Shown: piece after piece, positions 46,701 through 55,452 of the stretch
Layout: each line of letters starts with the position of its first letter
Position numbering within the stretch: position 1 is the first letter of the stretch
Assembly: GCA_023052935.1 (NCBI GenBank)
Contig: CM041292.1
Coordinates: forward strand, 112,745,436-112,809,435
DNA: 64,000 bases
Direction: 5' to 3'
From: Piezodorus guildinii
Lineage: Eukaryota; Arthropoda; Insecta; Hemiptera; Pentatomidae
Translations under genes and position numbers: made by a program
Notes under the pieces: model-generated
The model's input: only the letters and a program-made list of their open reading frames with translations
Database searches by the model: none
Told to the model about the DNA's origin: nothing

Positions 46701-47518
46701 ATCTTTTCGAGGTCAGGTAAAAGGTTTATATATGTACATACATCGACAGCGGAAAAATAGATTTTTGTTTTATTCACTATTCAGGTTCCATTTATCTTGA
46801 AATGTAAAATGTTGGAATCTTTGAGAGGGGTGAATTTTTTCATTTTATCAATTACAAAGGTGTACGATTATTTTATTGAAAAAATAAACCAAAATTTAAA
46901 ATTAGAGAGAGAGATTGTTTGATCTTTATTGTTCTGTTCTTTCTTACAAACAAATTACAAGTATTTTTATACTTTCTTAATTGTAATAACTTTGTTTTTT
47001 ATATAAACCCATGTATGGCTCACGTAGCCGATCTGGAAATAAAGAAAAAATCCATAAAATTTATACTTTCAGAAGTGCCAATCAGAATGAATTTACTATA
47101 ATTATAAAATATTATTTATAAGATATGTAAAATAGAAATTAGTTATTTTATTGAGAGGTAAAAACTTTTTTAAAAAATAACTTATATTTTCAAAATATTT
47201 GGACCCACCTAGCAAAAATCCTGTGTATGCTCGTGCAGATTAGATTGACATTTTCTCACATTTGATATCATGATTATATTTTTTCTTAGGCTGATTTATA
47301 AATCTAATAAGTTCCCTGATCAGCCATTGTTTATCTATGAAGATGGAGATGGGACTGTGAATCTGCGTAGCCTAGAGGTTTGTAAAGGATGGGTTACTAA
47401 ACAGAAGCAAGGAGTACATACAGAGGGATTCGATGGGTCAGACCACATGGCCATTCTAAAAGATTTGAGGGTCATCAACTACATAAGGGACAGAATCTCT
47501 AATTGGTCTAATTTTTAG
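28782..47518 (+). CDS. PLA2G15: Group XV phospholipase A2 (LCAT family), seven exons
   Basis: The product is 408 aa (human PLA2G15 has 412). Exons are 28782-28881, 28958-29100, 29254-29488, 30071-30298, 38310-38478, 38580-38702 and 47290-47518; phases 1, 0, 1, 1, 2, 2 agree throughout. Residues 1-21 form a signal peptide. Then come VPGDGGSQLEAKLNK, the HYVC and IDCW region of the Cys-bounded lid, LDPS, GAPFDFR, the nucleophile elbow AHSMGG with Ser191, and WKDKYIRALVTLSGAYGG. The acid lies in EDGDGTVN (350-357) and the base is His385 in SDHM. The family enzyme hydrolyses phospholipids and transfers acyl chains to ceramide in the lysosome. Its fit to PLA2G15 over LCAT rests on the motifs seen and the length. 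Introns 4 and 6 (8.0 and 8.6 kb) are full of transposons. Confidence 0.92.
28958..29100 (+). CDS. PLA2G15: Phospholipase exon 2 (lid region)
   Basis: The acceptor is GCTCACAG|TGCC. It encodes VPGDGGSQLEAKLNK to LLPIAIDCW. By homology it ends at TGG before GTCTGC, a weak donor. A stronger-looking GTGAAT 18 bp downstream would add six residues in frame. Confidence 0.82.
29254..29488 (+). CDS. PLA2G15: Phospholipase exon 3
   Basis: The acceptor is TTTGCAG|GTGGAT and the donor CCAA|GTAAGA (phase 1). It encodes VDNIKLNFDEATNKTF, then VEYLDPSRLA, SLGYIRGENLHGAPFDFRKG. Confidence 0.9.
30071..30298 (+). CDS. PLA2G15: Phospholipase exon 4 (catalytic serine)
   Basis: The acceptor is TTTTTTAG|GTGAGC and the donor CACAG|GTAAAT (phase 1). 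It encodes VVLIAHSMGGP with nucleophile Ser191 and KDKYIRALVTLSGAYGG. Confidence 0.92.
30495..33600 (-). pseudogene. 5'-truncated CR1/L2-like LINE in phospholipase intron 4
   Basis: This is the same family as the element at 58.7-63.7 kb. On the minus strand, ORF2 pieces run from the endonuclease start (CHVNA.SLLAHIDEFHDFF, about 33480) through GGGVGLFVHDSLK and GDFNTN, to RT motifs FQSGFRPGYST, LLDFSKAFDSVHHN, GVPQGSSLSPTLF and YAVDIQIY (YADD changed to YAVD), and the C-terminal FGITRD...LRWLYPRYR. Frames break at several sites. There is no ORF1. The 3' end carries GGGACTAAAGTCCC and AATAAAG. It is antisense to the host gene. Confidence 0.88.
33660..34764. other. Phospholipase intron 4 DNA, unassigned
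   Basis: AT-rich, with a T run at about 33988-34002 and no recognisable protein. The stretch 34020-34400 is less AT-biased but matches nothing I know. Confidence 0.35.
34765..34975 (+). repeat. tRNA-derived SINE joined to a mariner fragment
   Basis: It contains AGATAGCTCAGCGTATACAG (A-box region), a degenerate B box, GGTCCTAGGATTTTTTAA and GGAGGGGAC. It ends within the TGTAGGCTCAGCCATGGTA block, exactly where mariner homology starts. Confidence 0.75.
34976..35560 (-). pseudogene. Mariner-type transposase remnant
   Basis: On the minus strand it reads EICENVLKNPSDMRFYQKII, CDEK (first catalytic Asp), then FQQDNAHPTTSRLTKEKIKE (second Asp) and LPHPPYCPDLIP (third region), where the SINE cuts in. 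The last 309 bp form an open frame, but upstream frames have stops. The missing end means no activity. Confidence 0.7.
35640..37145 (+). pseudogene. RTE-like LINE remnant in phospholipase intron 4
   Basis: Plus-strand fragments in order are KQEVKQRLLNSI-like RT motif and FINFMDEINEICKKRTAR (about 35990-36065), QTLLYTGDIVLATDLQ (YADD region mutated, about 36105), then YLGVTLVRNGKIDEEINS (about 36525), KWFGHVCRMGEY (about 36890) and the Lys/Glu-rich end. A T-led insertion of about 280 bp (36190-36470) splits it. Frame shifts are numerous. Confidence 0.65.
37146..38309. other. Phospholipase intron 4, 3' part
   Basis: Mostly AT-rich, with a (TA)n tract at about 37731-37795. Exon 5 follows. No other supported feature. 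Confidence 0.4.
37731..37795. repeat. (TA)n microsatellite
   Basis: TA repeats interrupted by TATTATAT, in phospholipase intron 4. Confidence 0.9.
38310..38478 (+). CDS. PLA2G15: Phospholipase exon 5
   Basis: The acceptor is ATTTTTAG|GAGATG and the donor TTCAA|GTATGT (phase 2). It encodes SSAFLMPNHLLWGEEVLV and TPDKNYTIDNLESFFK. Confidence 0.88.
38580..38702 (+). CDS. PLA2G15: Phospholipase exon 6
   Basis: The acceptor, after a long T run, is TTTCTAG|AGACAT. The donor is AAGCA|GTAAGT (phase 2). It encodes INYPIGWKMF, then PPGVEVHCLYGVGI, which matches the family PPGVxxHCLYGxG block. Confidence 0.9.
38847..39777. mobile_element. hAT-type non-autonomous DNA transposon with 8-bp target duplication
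   Basis: The left end CAGGGATTGCAATCCGG and the right end (reverse complement TAGGGATTGCAATCCAG) are inverted repeats matching at 15 of 17 positions. The element is flanked on both sides by the same 8 bp, TGCTCCGG (38839-38846 and 39778-39785). An 8-bp duplication and CAGGG ends are hallmarks of hAT elements. It is 931 bp with no transposase frame. Repeated CCGGATCCG subterminal motifs near the left end could be transposase-binding sites. It lies in phospholipase intron 6. Confidence 0.9.
40230..41180 (-). pseudogene. Gypsy-type pol remnant in phospholipase intron 6
   Basis: Minus-strand frames read LREQNKNEQD...KLKEGAIK, KDWSLPTVDILKKNCSI, KFVTRFDVK, FYQMVLE, FKTFITP, then IEHFHKRTSRLIKGLEGM, LQELESNEATLNV and VAKPLKSLLSNKNDWVWLEE. 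This is a decayed reverse transcriptase through the start of RNase H of a Gypsy/K02A2.6-like element, with many stops. It differs from the 18-21 kb pieces. Confidence 0.65.
41547..42422 (-). mobile_element. Dispersed repeat with 12-bp subterminal inverted repeats (copy 3)
   Basis: It is bounded by ACTTTCACTTAC (41547) and GTAAGTGAAAGT (42411-42422), and is the reverse complement of the copy at 8694-9416 along its full length. It extends about 24 bp beyond on the right (to 42446, CCGCACCAGATT). A (TG)n tract at 41674-41698 occupies the spot where copy 2 has only CACACAG. It has no coding capacity. Confidence 0.7.
42450..43050. other. Phospholipase intron 6, AT-rich spacer
   Basis: No gene or known repeat is recognised. 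A weak internal direct repeat (ATGAAGAT...TTTATTAG... at about 42535 and 42645) suggests an old duplication. Confidence 0.35.
43080..44040 (+). pseudogene. Tc1-like transposase pseudogene
   Basis: On the plus strand it spans an N-terminal helix-turn-helix-like region (LVEDGRSQQYIKRSL), then VDTVCRRLHEVN, LNYRHWTYEEWSHVLFTDES (first catalytic Asp) and LYTPDGQVRVWRKFGER, a damaged middle, IHDNACPHRANIVKDYL (second Asp) and EWPRPEPH, where PDLNPIE should be. Several stops and shifts separate these. Terminal repeats were not found. Confidence 0.75.
44237..44325. repeat. Two-unit tandem repeat
   Basis: Units of about 43 bp, each with ACCTTATRGGATATAG, then AGRTTGTTGGYTGT, follow each other directly with a few differences. 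Confidence 0.6.
44770..46800 (-). pseudogene. Degenerate CR1/L2-like LINE, second subfamily
   Basis: Minus-strand ORF2 pieces read MNWSEIYFCTSIDSIVHIL and LDIHAPPKT (46550-46777), INKSANPALPKDYRPISIIS (about 46000), FLKAFDTLEHSILFSKL, GVAQGSSISPLIF and YADDFRMIFF (45504-45827), then a decayed C-terminus to 44770. It matches the full-length element's order but is clearly more diverged, so it is an older insertion. It lies in phospholipase intron 6. Confidence 0.8.
46801..47289. other. End of phospholipase intron 6
   Basis: AT-rich, nothing recognised before the exon 7 acceptor. Confidence 0.4.
47290..47518 (+). CDS. PLA2G15: Phospholipase exon 7 (catalytic Asp and His)
   Basis: The acceptor is TTTCTTAG|GCTGAT. 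It encodes LFIYEDGDGTVNLRS with the acid residue and GFDGSDHMAIL with His385, ending SNWSNF and TAG. Confidence 0.9.
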
Positions 47519-48075
47519 TCATAATTGATTTTTTACTTTTAAATTATATAGCCAAAATATTTAATGTATACACATATAGTCTTTGTCGTAATACAGGCAA
47601 TTGTCATTATGATAAATATTACAATTTCTATATTTTGTAGTTAACGAAAAAAATATAGAAAACCCTTATGTACCATCTATTTCTATTAAAATTAATATTT
47701 TATTAAATGCTTTGATTTTAATATATCTGAATTTTAAAAATTTATTATCTGTTTTGATTTGTTTATTAAATATAAATACACATGAAATGGAATATTTGTC
47801 TAAATTTTCATATTTGTCATCATTCTTTTTACCTATTTTTATTTCATGTCAGAGAGTTCAAATTTTAAACTTTTAAAAGAACAGTGTCATTTCAGTTTTC
47901 TGAGGTTTATCTCCCAAAACTTTTATTTATGATTTTCCCATTGATAAATAATCATGAGGCTGTTTTGTTATCAGTAAAATTAACTGCCTATTTTCTTAGT
48001 TATCATTTTTGTCCTTTTTATTATAATACCACTTATTTTGTAGATGTTATATATATATATATATATATAATATAT

Positions 48076-48139
<64 letters not shown>

Positions 48140-49022
48140 TAAATAAAACCATGTTTATACATCTATTAATTTTTTCCCTCTTTGTATTGGTGTTTTTATA
48201 TGCTAGGAAATTGATAATCTAACCATTGTCATTTTAAATGATACCTGTTTACCTGAAGTCCTAATTAATAGTCTACAGTTTCTCACAAATTAAAAAATAT
48301 TCCATCCTCTTCTAGAAAGATACTGTCTTGATTCTAATTCCTGGTTATTTATAATATATTATTTGATTACTTAATTTTTGTAGCACATGTTTATTATGTA
48401 TTGTTCTTGATTAGTAGAATTAGTACTATACTAAATTTTAATTTTTTTAATCTGGCTATATTTGTCAGATTACACACAAAAAATAAACTGATATTAACAA
48501 TTAAAATTAAATAATTATCCCTTCTACTTACAAATAATATGAAAATAATGAGATGGGGTCTTAACTGGCCTTATGCTGGCTTGTTGGTAATGTTTAGAAA
48601 TTTTAAGATTAACTTTAGTTTGAAAGTAAAAGGCTTGATACTTAAATATAAAACATTTTCACTTCATTTTTGGGATTGAGGTTTTTCTAGGTACAATTTC
48701 TCAAACATACAGTCAATTTCAAGATGCTGTTTAAAATATGGTATTCAATAAAAAAGTGTTAACATTCAATTCTTAAAATGATATAAGACTTAGATTTTAT
48801 TATAATTGCCCAGTCAGATTACACTTGCATAAGAAAAATAGGGGTAAACAAGAGAAGTTGAACACCTATTAATAATTGTATCAGAAGGAAGGTATTGCTT
48901 AGATGGAAAGAATATTTTCAAGAACTATTGAACAGTGCCAGTGACATCATTTCTTGCCCTGTTAAATTAAATATAGAAAAGTTTTGTTGTGAGAACCTGT
49001 ATGTTAAGAAAAAAATACAGTC
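47519..49022. other. 3' flank of the phospholipase gene
   Basis: This should hold the 3'UTR. A (TA)n tract occupies 48044-48140. Several AATAAA strings occur. No further coding is seen. Confidence 0.4.
48044..48140. repeat. (TA)n microsatellite
   Basis: TA repeats with a few TATTATTATAT interruptions, in the 3' flank of the phospholipase gene. Confidence 0.9.
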
Positions 49023-49150
49023 TATCCAGTCCTAAATTTTGTCTATCCAGGTTTAATTAGGTCTTCAATGAGTAGCTGGCATCTACAGGCTTGGGGCCAC
49101 CATTTTACATCCTCTCTGAAGGATGACATAACCAAGGATTTTTTGATCCT
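49023..49150 (-). repeat. tRNA-derived SINE fragment
   Basis: It matches the family body: AGTCCTAAATTTTGTCTATCC, TTTAATTAGG, GAGTAGCTGGCAT, CTTGGGGCCACC and ATAACCAAGGATTTTTTGAT. Both the tRNA head and the A-rich tail are missing. Confidence 0.75.
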
Positions 49151-49359
49151 TTTAACCATACACTACAGATGATCCCAAAAATTGGGGTGTGATTTATCCA
49201 TTGCAGTGGGATTTATAGTTCTGTAAAGATAGCATTTTGGCTGAAAATTTGAATTTTAGGTATGACTGATTGTACTGATTCCCTCTTTAAAAACACACTC
49301 CCAGTCTTGTGCGTTTTCTGCCATCTTGGAAAAACCCCGCTAAAAAAACACTTTTTAGT

Positions 49360-50010
49360 TAGCATCTTGTTGGATGGCAAGGTGTTGAAAAAGGAGAGGT
49401 TTGAACGAAGATTGGGAAAGAGCATGACGGATGTTTGATGGGAGAGTATTCCAGAAAAAAAGTGGACTGGGCTAAGAAGGAACATTCATATTTTTTTGGT
49501 TTTATAGGAAGGCGTATAGAGGTCGGAAAGACTGGATGTAGTTTCCTGAGTATGGATTGTGGATTTAAATTGCAGGAGACTAAGGCGTAAGAGGAGTGGT
49601 GTGAGTGGATCATTTTATAGAGAAAGGAACCAAGGAAATATTACCTCGAATCAAGGGAAATAACCAATTTTGACTCATCATAGAGGTGGGATACATGTGA
49701 CCATCAAGAGGTACCAAAAGACAAATCTTAAGAAACAGTTCATGACTCGTTTCAATCTACCCTCTAGCACCTTCGAGATGGGGGCATATACCACACAAAC
49801 CATAGTCACAATGAGGGAAAATAAGATAGGATACTAGGAGCTTCCAGGAGGATTGTGAGAGATGATGGGACCACTGAAATAATTTTAGTATACTTATTGA
49901 TCTTTTGAAAATTCGGCAATATGGGGTTTCCATAATAAGTTTTGGTCAAGGATTACGCTAAGGTTTTTGATAGAGAAACTGAAGGTAATAGGGTGATGAT
50001 TAAACAAAAG
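49360..50010 (-). repeat. CR1/L2-like LINE fragment (C-terminal ORF2)
   Basis: The text (AAGGTGTTGAAAAAGGAGAG, GAGAGTATTCCAGA, GACAAATCTTAAGAAACAGT, CATAGTCACAATGAGGGAAA, TGGGGTTTCCATAATAAG) runs parallel to the 44770-45330 copy. It is the end of ORF2 on the minus strand, with no open frame left. Confidence 0.7.
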
Positions 50011-50629
50011 AGAAGAAGGGTGATGATAGAACTAAGGAGGAAATTAGAACCGATTAAAATGGCCAGGGTTTTTCATAGGATTAACAAAATATGCAAAATT
50101 ACCCTAAAAAACGAGAAAAAAGTTTCAATAAACAACTAAATCTTTAACGAGATCATTTATTTATACTTTAACATACAATAAAAATAACATAAAAATTAAC
50201 AAAAAATACAATTCTTCAATAATATTAATATTTGAAAAGTTCAAATAAGTTATTTTATCCTCTCTTTCTCTCACTCTCTCTCTCTATACATCATTACAAC
50301 TTACAAATCTAATGGTAACATTAAATATTGATGACTACATATTATTGCATAATGTATCAGTATACTAAACATAGAAAATAGAGGGTTAAGGAAACTTAAA
50401 GACATTAGTGAAATAGGGCAATCTGATAGATGTTCTTTTTTAAAAAAAGTGGGAGTAATATAAATCATATTACTCAATAATAGTTTAAAATTGATTAATC
50501 ATCAAGATGAATATTATAAAACAAAAAATAAATGATTGTAATATTATATATATAAATAAATTATAATATATAAAATGTTTGAAGAGCTTATACATGAAAT
50601 ACTACTTAAGACTAATAAGCTGCAGGTAA

Positions 50630-50842
50630 TTAACCCTTTGCACTCAAGAGCTGCTTCTCAAGCAATATTGGAAGTGATGCAACATCTAGAACAATGCCTT
50701 TAAAGAATTAAGCTTTATGGGTTATATAGCCTAAAATCATTGAAAGCTAACTGTAAAAAAGTCATGAAATAAGTAAGAACAGTTAATCCCTCTTGAGTTG
50801 CTGTTTGCTAATGCGAAAAATGCTTTGAGCTCAAAGGGTTAA
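50630..50842. mobile_element. piggyBac-type MITE with TTAA ends
   Basis: The left end TTAACCCTTTGCACTCAAGA and the right end (reverse complement TTAACCCTTTGAGCTCAAAG) form terminal inverted repeats starting with the TTAA target site. Inside the right end lies a second inverted match (GTTAATCCCTCTTGAGTTGC). The length is 213 bp. TTAA duplication with a CCYTTTG start is typical of piggyBac-like elements. No coding capacity. Confidence 0.8.
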
Positions 50843-52175
50843 TTATTGAATTTTTCAAAATTATTTGTAATTATAAGGCAATAAACACTTTGCCACAGAA
50901 TTAAATTTAAATCTTCATAGATTTAATTCATCTATCATTTAATCATAAATTATTTAATATTTAATTATCATGATCATTAATTCTACAATCTAGACTTGCG
51001 CAGGTCATATGCATATAGAAACATTACATATTACTTATGTTTTTCCTAACATCGTCAATCATAATCATGATTATAAATACATTATTATTAAATGGAGTGA
51101 ATTTCAAGATTACATTTATACTTAGTGGAATATGAAACAAGTTATTACTTGTAAATGGAGACACCACACACACGTACAAACACATTTGTGTGCGTGATCT
51201 TAGTTTTCCATTCAGTTCGTCTAGTTCAATTTTTGGTAAAGTATATAATTTTAAACTATTTTATAACTCTTAAACGCTAAAAGGTTATATAAATGATTAA
51301 ACAGAAACATTAAGCCAGTGATTCCCAAACAGAATATTAAATTATTTTAAAGTACTTAACTAAACAATTTTCTTAATTCTAATTGCTAAAAGTCAATCAA
51401 CACAACAATAATATTTACACATTTAATGACATAATATAATAAAACATTAAAAATTGTAGATGTTATACAAATGTACACAAGTAGAAAAAAACTGAAAATA
51501 GTTTTTTTTTATTTAAATATTATAATAGAAAGGCATTAATTTTTTTTTTTAAATCCAGTAAAGATATTGAAAATTAAAAATTATATTATTTTAAATATAA
51601 TTAAATAAAAATATAAAATTATATTTTATTATTATTAGAAAAAACGCTTGCTTATCTTTTCCTTATAATTTGATTACAAATAAAATCAATATGAAATATC
51701 AATGGTGTTTTTCCATAAGAATATTAACTTCACAATTGGTATGATCAACAATAATAATTACTTAAAAGTTCAAAAATAAATAAATTTGATAGTTCATGTA
51801 CTCATGACTTTTCCAACTCATAACTATTAATAAATAATGATTATTTCTGTAAGCAGTTAATACTAAAAAATGATTAAAAAAATTGTCATTTAAATAATTT
51901 ATTGATATAAAAGACTAAAGGAATTGTCATAACTAGTTTAGATAAGGCACAGTGGTAATATAGAGAATACAATGATGAACTGTCCAATAAAAATCATGTC
52001 ATAAATGAAGTGCCTCTACCAGAATCTGCACACTTAAATCATGGGTTGTGACAAGACTAATTGTAATACTAGGAAAAAAAAGTTAAACACTTCAGATTGT
52101 ATGAATATTAAAAAAAAAAAAAAAAAATTATATATATATATTAATATAAATATATAATATAAATAATATATATAT

Positions 52176-52238
<63 letters not shown>

Positions 52239-55236
52239 CATAATTTTGTACCATAACTATTATCAAGTTATCTAAACAAATATCTAGCAAGAACTTTATT
52301 TTAAAATATTATACAATTAATGACTAAATATGGTATACTACTAATACTGTTCTTATTAATCTATAAAAAAACCTTATAATACTCCCATACATAATCATTT
52401 AATAACATTATTCTATACCTATCTAAACACATATAAACTATAATGAAAAAGAAACAAAAGCTGTGACTATGAAAAAATTTGGAAAAAAAAAGAATGAAGT
52501 CTGGCCACAAAACTCGTAATGCATCAGTTAAAACATCAAATACATTACCTTTTTAACAACTAAGATCTGTTATTTAAAATATAAATTAATAAATCAATTT
52601 CACTCTTTACTTTATGGCCTGCTTCGTAGACACTGACAATTTCAAAGCTACAAACTTAACATAAGAGAAAAGAACAAAATGCAAATGCAAAATATAATGA
52701 AAGTATATTGTAATTAAAAAAATAGCTTAAATATAAAATTAAAATAGCACAGGTCTATGTCAATGAGAAATAAAAGTGATGAGAAAATAAATTAATTGAA
52801 ATAAAATAAAGAACTCATGAAAAGTTTCTGGGTAGAGTTGGGACTTTGAATGTTTTCCCACATTTTTGTTTACAGTGTGATCTTAAACCTTCAAAAATCA
52901 ATTCTAGATTAATCCAACACGATACATAATATATCACATAATCTACTATTTATAAGGACAAAAGTAAAGAAAAATTTTTACCTGCCTTCTCAGTTATACT
53001 TTCTGGCAGAAATCTGAGGTGAGGTTAGGTAAAAAAAACCGCACGAGTTACCCAACTTTCAAAAATAAGCACTCACGACCCCCTAACATACAACTTGTAT
53101 ACAGCTCTAAACAGGCAATAATCGCTCGACGTCCGATGAACCACGGCATAAATTTGAGCACTGCTTCACATCGAAGAACATGAAAATTGGCCCCAGTGTG
53201 AATGTATTAGTACTACTTTAGATATTAAAAGTAATAAAATGAAAAAAAAAAATGGCTTCTCAAATGTAAGTCAAGCTGTGTGCTAAAATTGAAAACTTCA
53301 TTGTGTTCAAAGTATATGAAATCTAGAAAAAAATTATATGGGGATACTTTGAGAACAAATATAATTTCATGAACTTGCAACCAGCCTAAACGTGCATTGC
53401 ATACATTTTAGATGCAAAAAAGAACTCCATAGCACAATGTGGCTGTAAGTCACTACTAAACAGTTTTCAGTTTTGGTGTTATGTATTATTTACCTAACCA
53501 TTTTTGGAGCTAAACGAAAGCCATCATTTTATCCATTGACAATGATGCTATCGCTGTTATGATTTATGAAAAAAAACTCAAATATTTACATAGTTCACTA
53601 ACATATTGAGCAAAAAAATTTTTTTTAAAATGGCCTGGATGTAAAATTTAGCACAGACCTATTACAAATGCAAAAAAACAATGTGTACCTTTATCTCTAC
53701 CTATAATTCTTCCAAATGAAGTAAAATAAGAACTATATTATTCACAGCAATGAGAGCTATTGTCTTACTAGTTCAGTAGCTATTACTAAAGTTTTTCATA
53801 GACGATAGTAGTTTAATGTACAGAACATATTTTTTTTTTTAAATATTTTTATTTATCTATGGAATGATAGAAAATTTGATCTGTGCAGTAAAAAAAAATG
53901 TAATAATGTTTTGGGAAAATAAATATGAATGTACCAGTATACAAAAAATAAATATTTTAACAGACTTATTATAACAAAGGAAACAAGAGGTCTCTGTCCC
54001 ATGTACAAAATAGTGCAATAACTCCCAATTAAATTGCTTCTAATTGTAAGTGAATTAACTGTTTCTAATTAAAAAAAACTATTGCTTAGTTAGAAAAATG
54101 AAAATATCATACCTTTATGCCAGATATGAAGAAGAAGGGTATTACCAGCAACAAATAGAAATAGTGAAAATGAGATCTTAAGCTGTTTTGTGAGTTTGCA
54201 AGAAGAATATAAATATAATCATAAAACATTTTCTCAGAAGCTGTGAAAAAATATTACTTATTCCATTTTAAAAGCAGGCTTTTTAAATTATGGTCTCGCA
54301 AAAGAATTATCCTCATGGAACATGGGAAAATGTACACAGAATGAATCTAATACAATATATCTGGAAAGAAGATACTTTATGATTAGCATATAATAGGACA
54401 GGAGTTGAACTTTAACTTGAAAATTAAAGAAATGATCCACAACCTTCAATAAGTTTCTCTCATAGAATCGAATAAATTAAAACCTAGGTATAGTGCGTTG
54501 TCCACAAACAACTGAGCTAAGATTGAATCCTAATCCTATTGAAACTGTAATGCATGGGAAACTTTTTCTTTTTAAATTAGGTGTTAGGTGTAACAATAGT
54601 GTTGGTTTTTTGAAAAAAAAATTATCTTAATCCAGCAATTAAGATTGGGTCATCTTAACCATCTCGGACTGAAACTATTAAGTTTTACTTCCATAGAAAA
54701 GATAACCAAATTTTAAAAAAATAATCATTTTACCAGAGCTTATTTACATTTACATTGATTTTGCTATAAGGCTTAAAAAGGAAACATGAAACGGCCAAGA
54801 GTGATCAATTACAGGTCTTATTATCACTCTTCTTTGCTCTAGGACAGACAGTTCACTCAAAAACTGATATTACTGAGCCCTCTCTAATCATACTTTGGCC
54901 ATTTTTGTAAATTATAAGTAAGCCTTTTCTTGAAACTTATCTTATTAACTAAGTTTTTCATGATAGACATAATGAAAATGGAAATAACATGAGTTGGTAA
55001 CAAAATCTAATGATATTACAATACATATTTAGAATATATTGTACTAAATATGTTCAGAGTTTATACCTCTTAAAATAACAAATAAACCTCAAGTATTATA
55101 ACTAAAAATAAGTAAATTAGACATAGTTTACTGCTGTTTCTTAATAAGCTCTTCAACGAAGTGAAGTAACAACAGGTACAATATTGTACCTGGCAAATGT
55201 AATAGCAAGACGTGGCGGTAGGCCAGTCAGTTGGTG
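50843..55236. other. Long AT-rich stretch downstream of the two-exon minus-strand gene
   Basis: No transposon protein or clear gene is seen in 4.4 kb. On the minus strand it would be the 3' side, and perhaps a long 3'UTR, of the gene ending at 55237. (TA)n occupies about 52128-52237. A G+C-richer patch lies at 52990-53210. Confidence 0.4.
52128..52237. repeat. (TA)n microsatellite
   Basis: A long TA tract preceded by an A run, within the featureless AT-rich block. Confidence 0.9.
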
Positions 55237-55452
55237 CTATCTGATTGCAGGTGGTCCACCATTACCTCGCAGGTAAGCATAAAACCCAATAGCTATACTA
55301 AAAGCAAGAAGTAGCAATTGTGCCCTTGAACTGGGTACTATTCGCTCCAACTGTGCTTTTAGACTGTTTCCACTCGCTTTACAGTCCCACGGCGCCTCTT
55401 CCGTGAATTTTCTTCTTCTTTTAGCTGTGCTTCCTTCCTGAAAAATTACCAA
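55237..55452 (-). CDS. Unrecognised gene, last exon with two open frames
   Basis: This exon is G+C-richer than its flanks. Frame 1 (phase-2 entry) stops after 25 codons at TAA with ...KRVETV. Frame 2 runs to TAG at 55237 and includes a 16-19 residue hydrophobic segment near the end, followed by NGGPPAIR. Confidence 0.55.
   Translation of the reverse strand: MVIFQEGSTAKRRRKFTEEAPWDCKASGNSLKAQLERIVPSSRAQLLLLAFSIAIGFYAYLRGNGGPPAIR

Noticed and set aside
47884..48222. 112-codon frame over the (TA)n tract
   Set aside because: An artefact of the TA repeat reading as Tyr-Ile codons.
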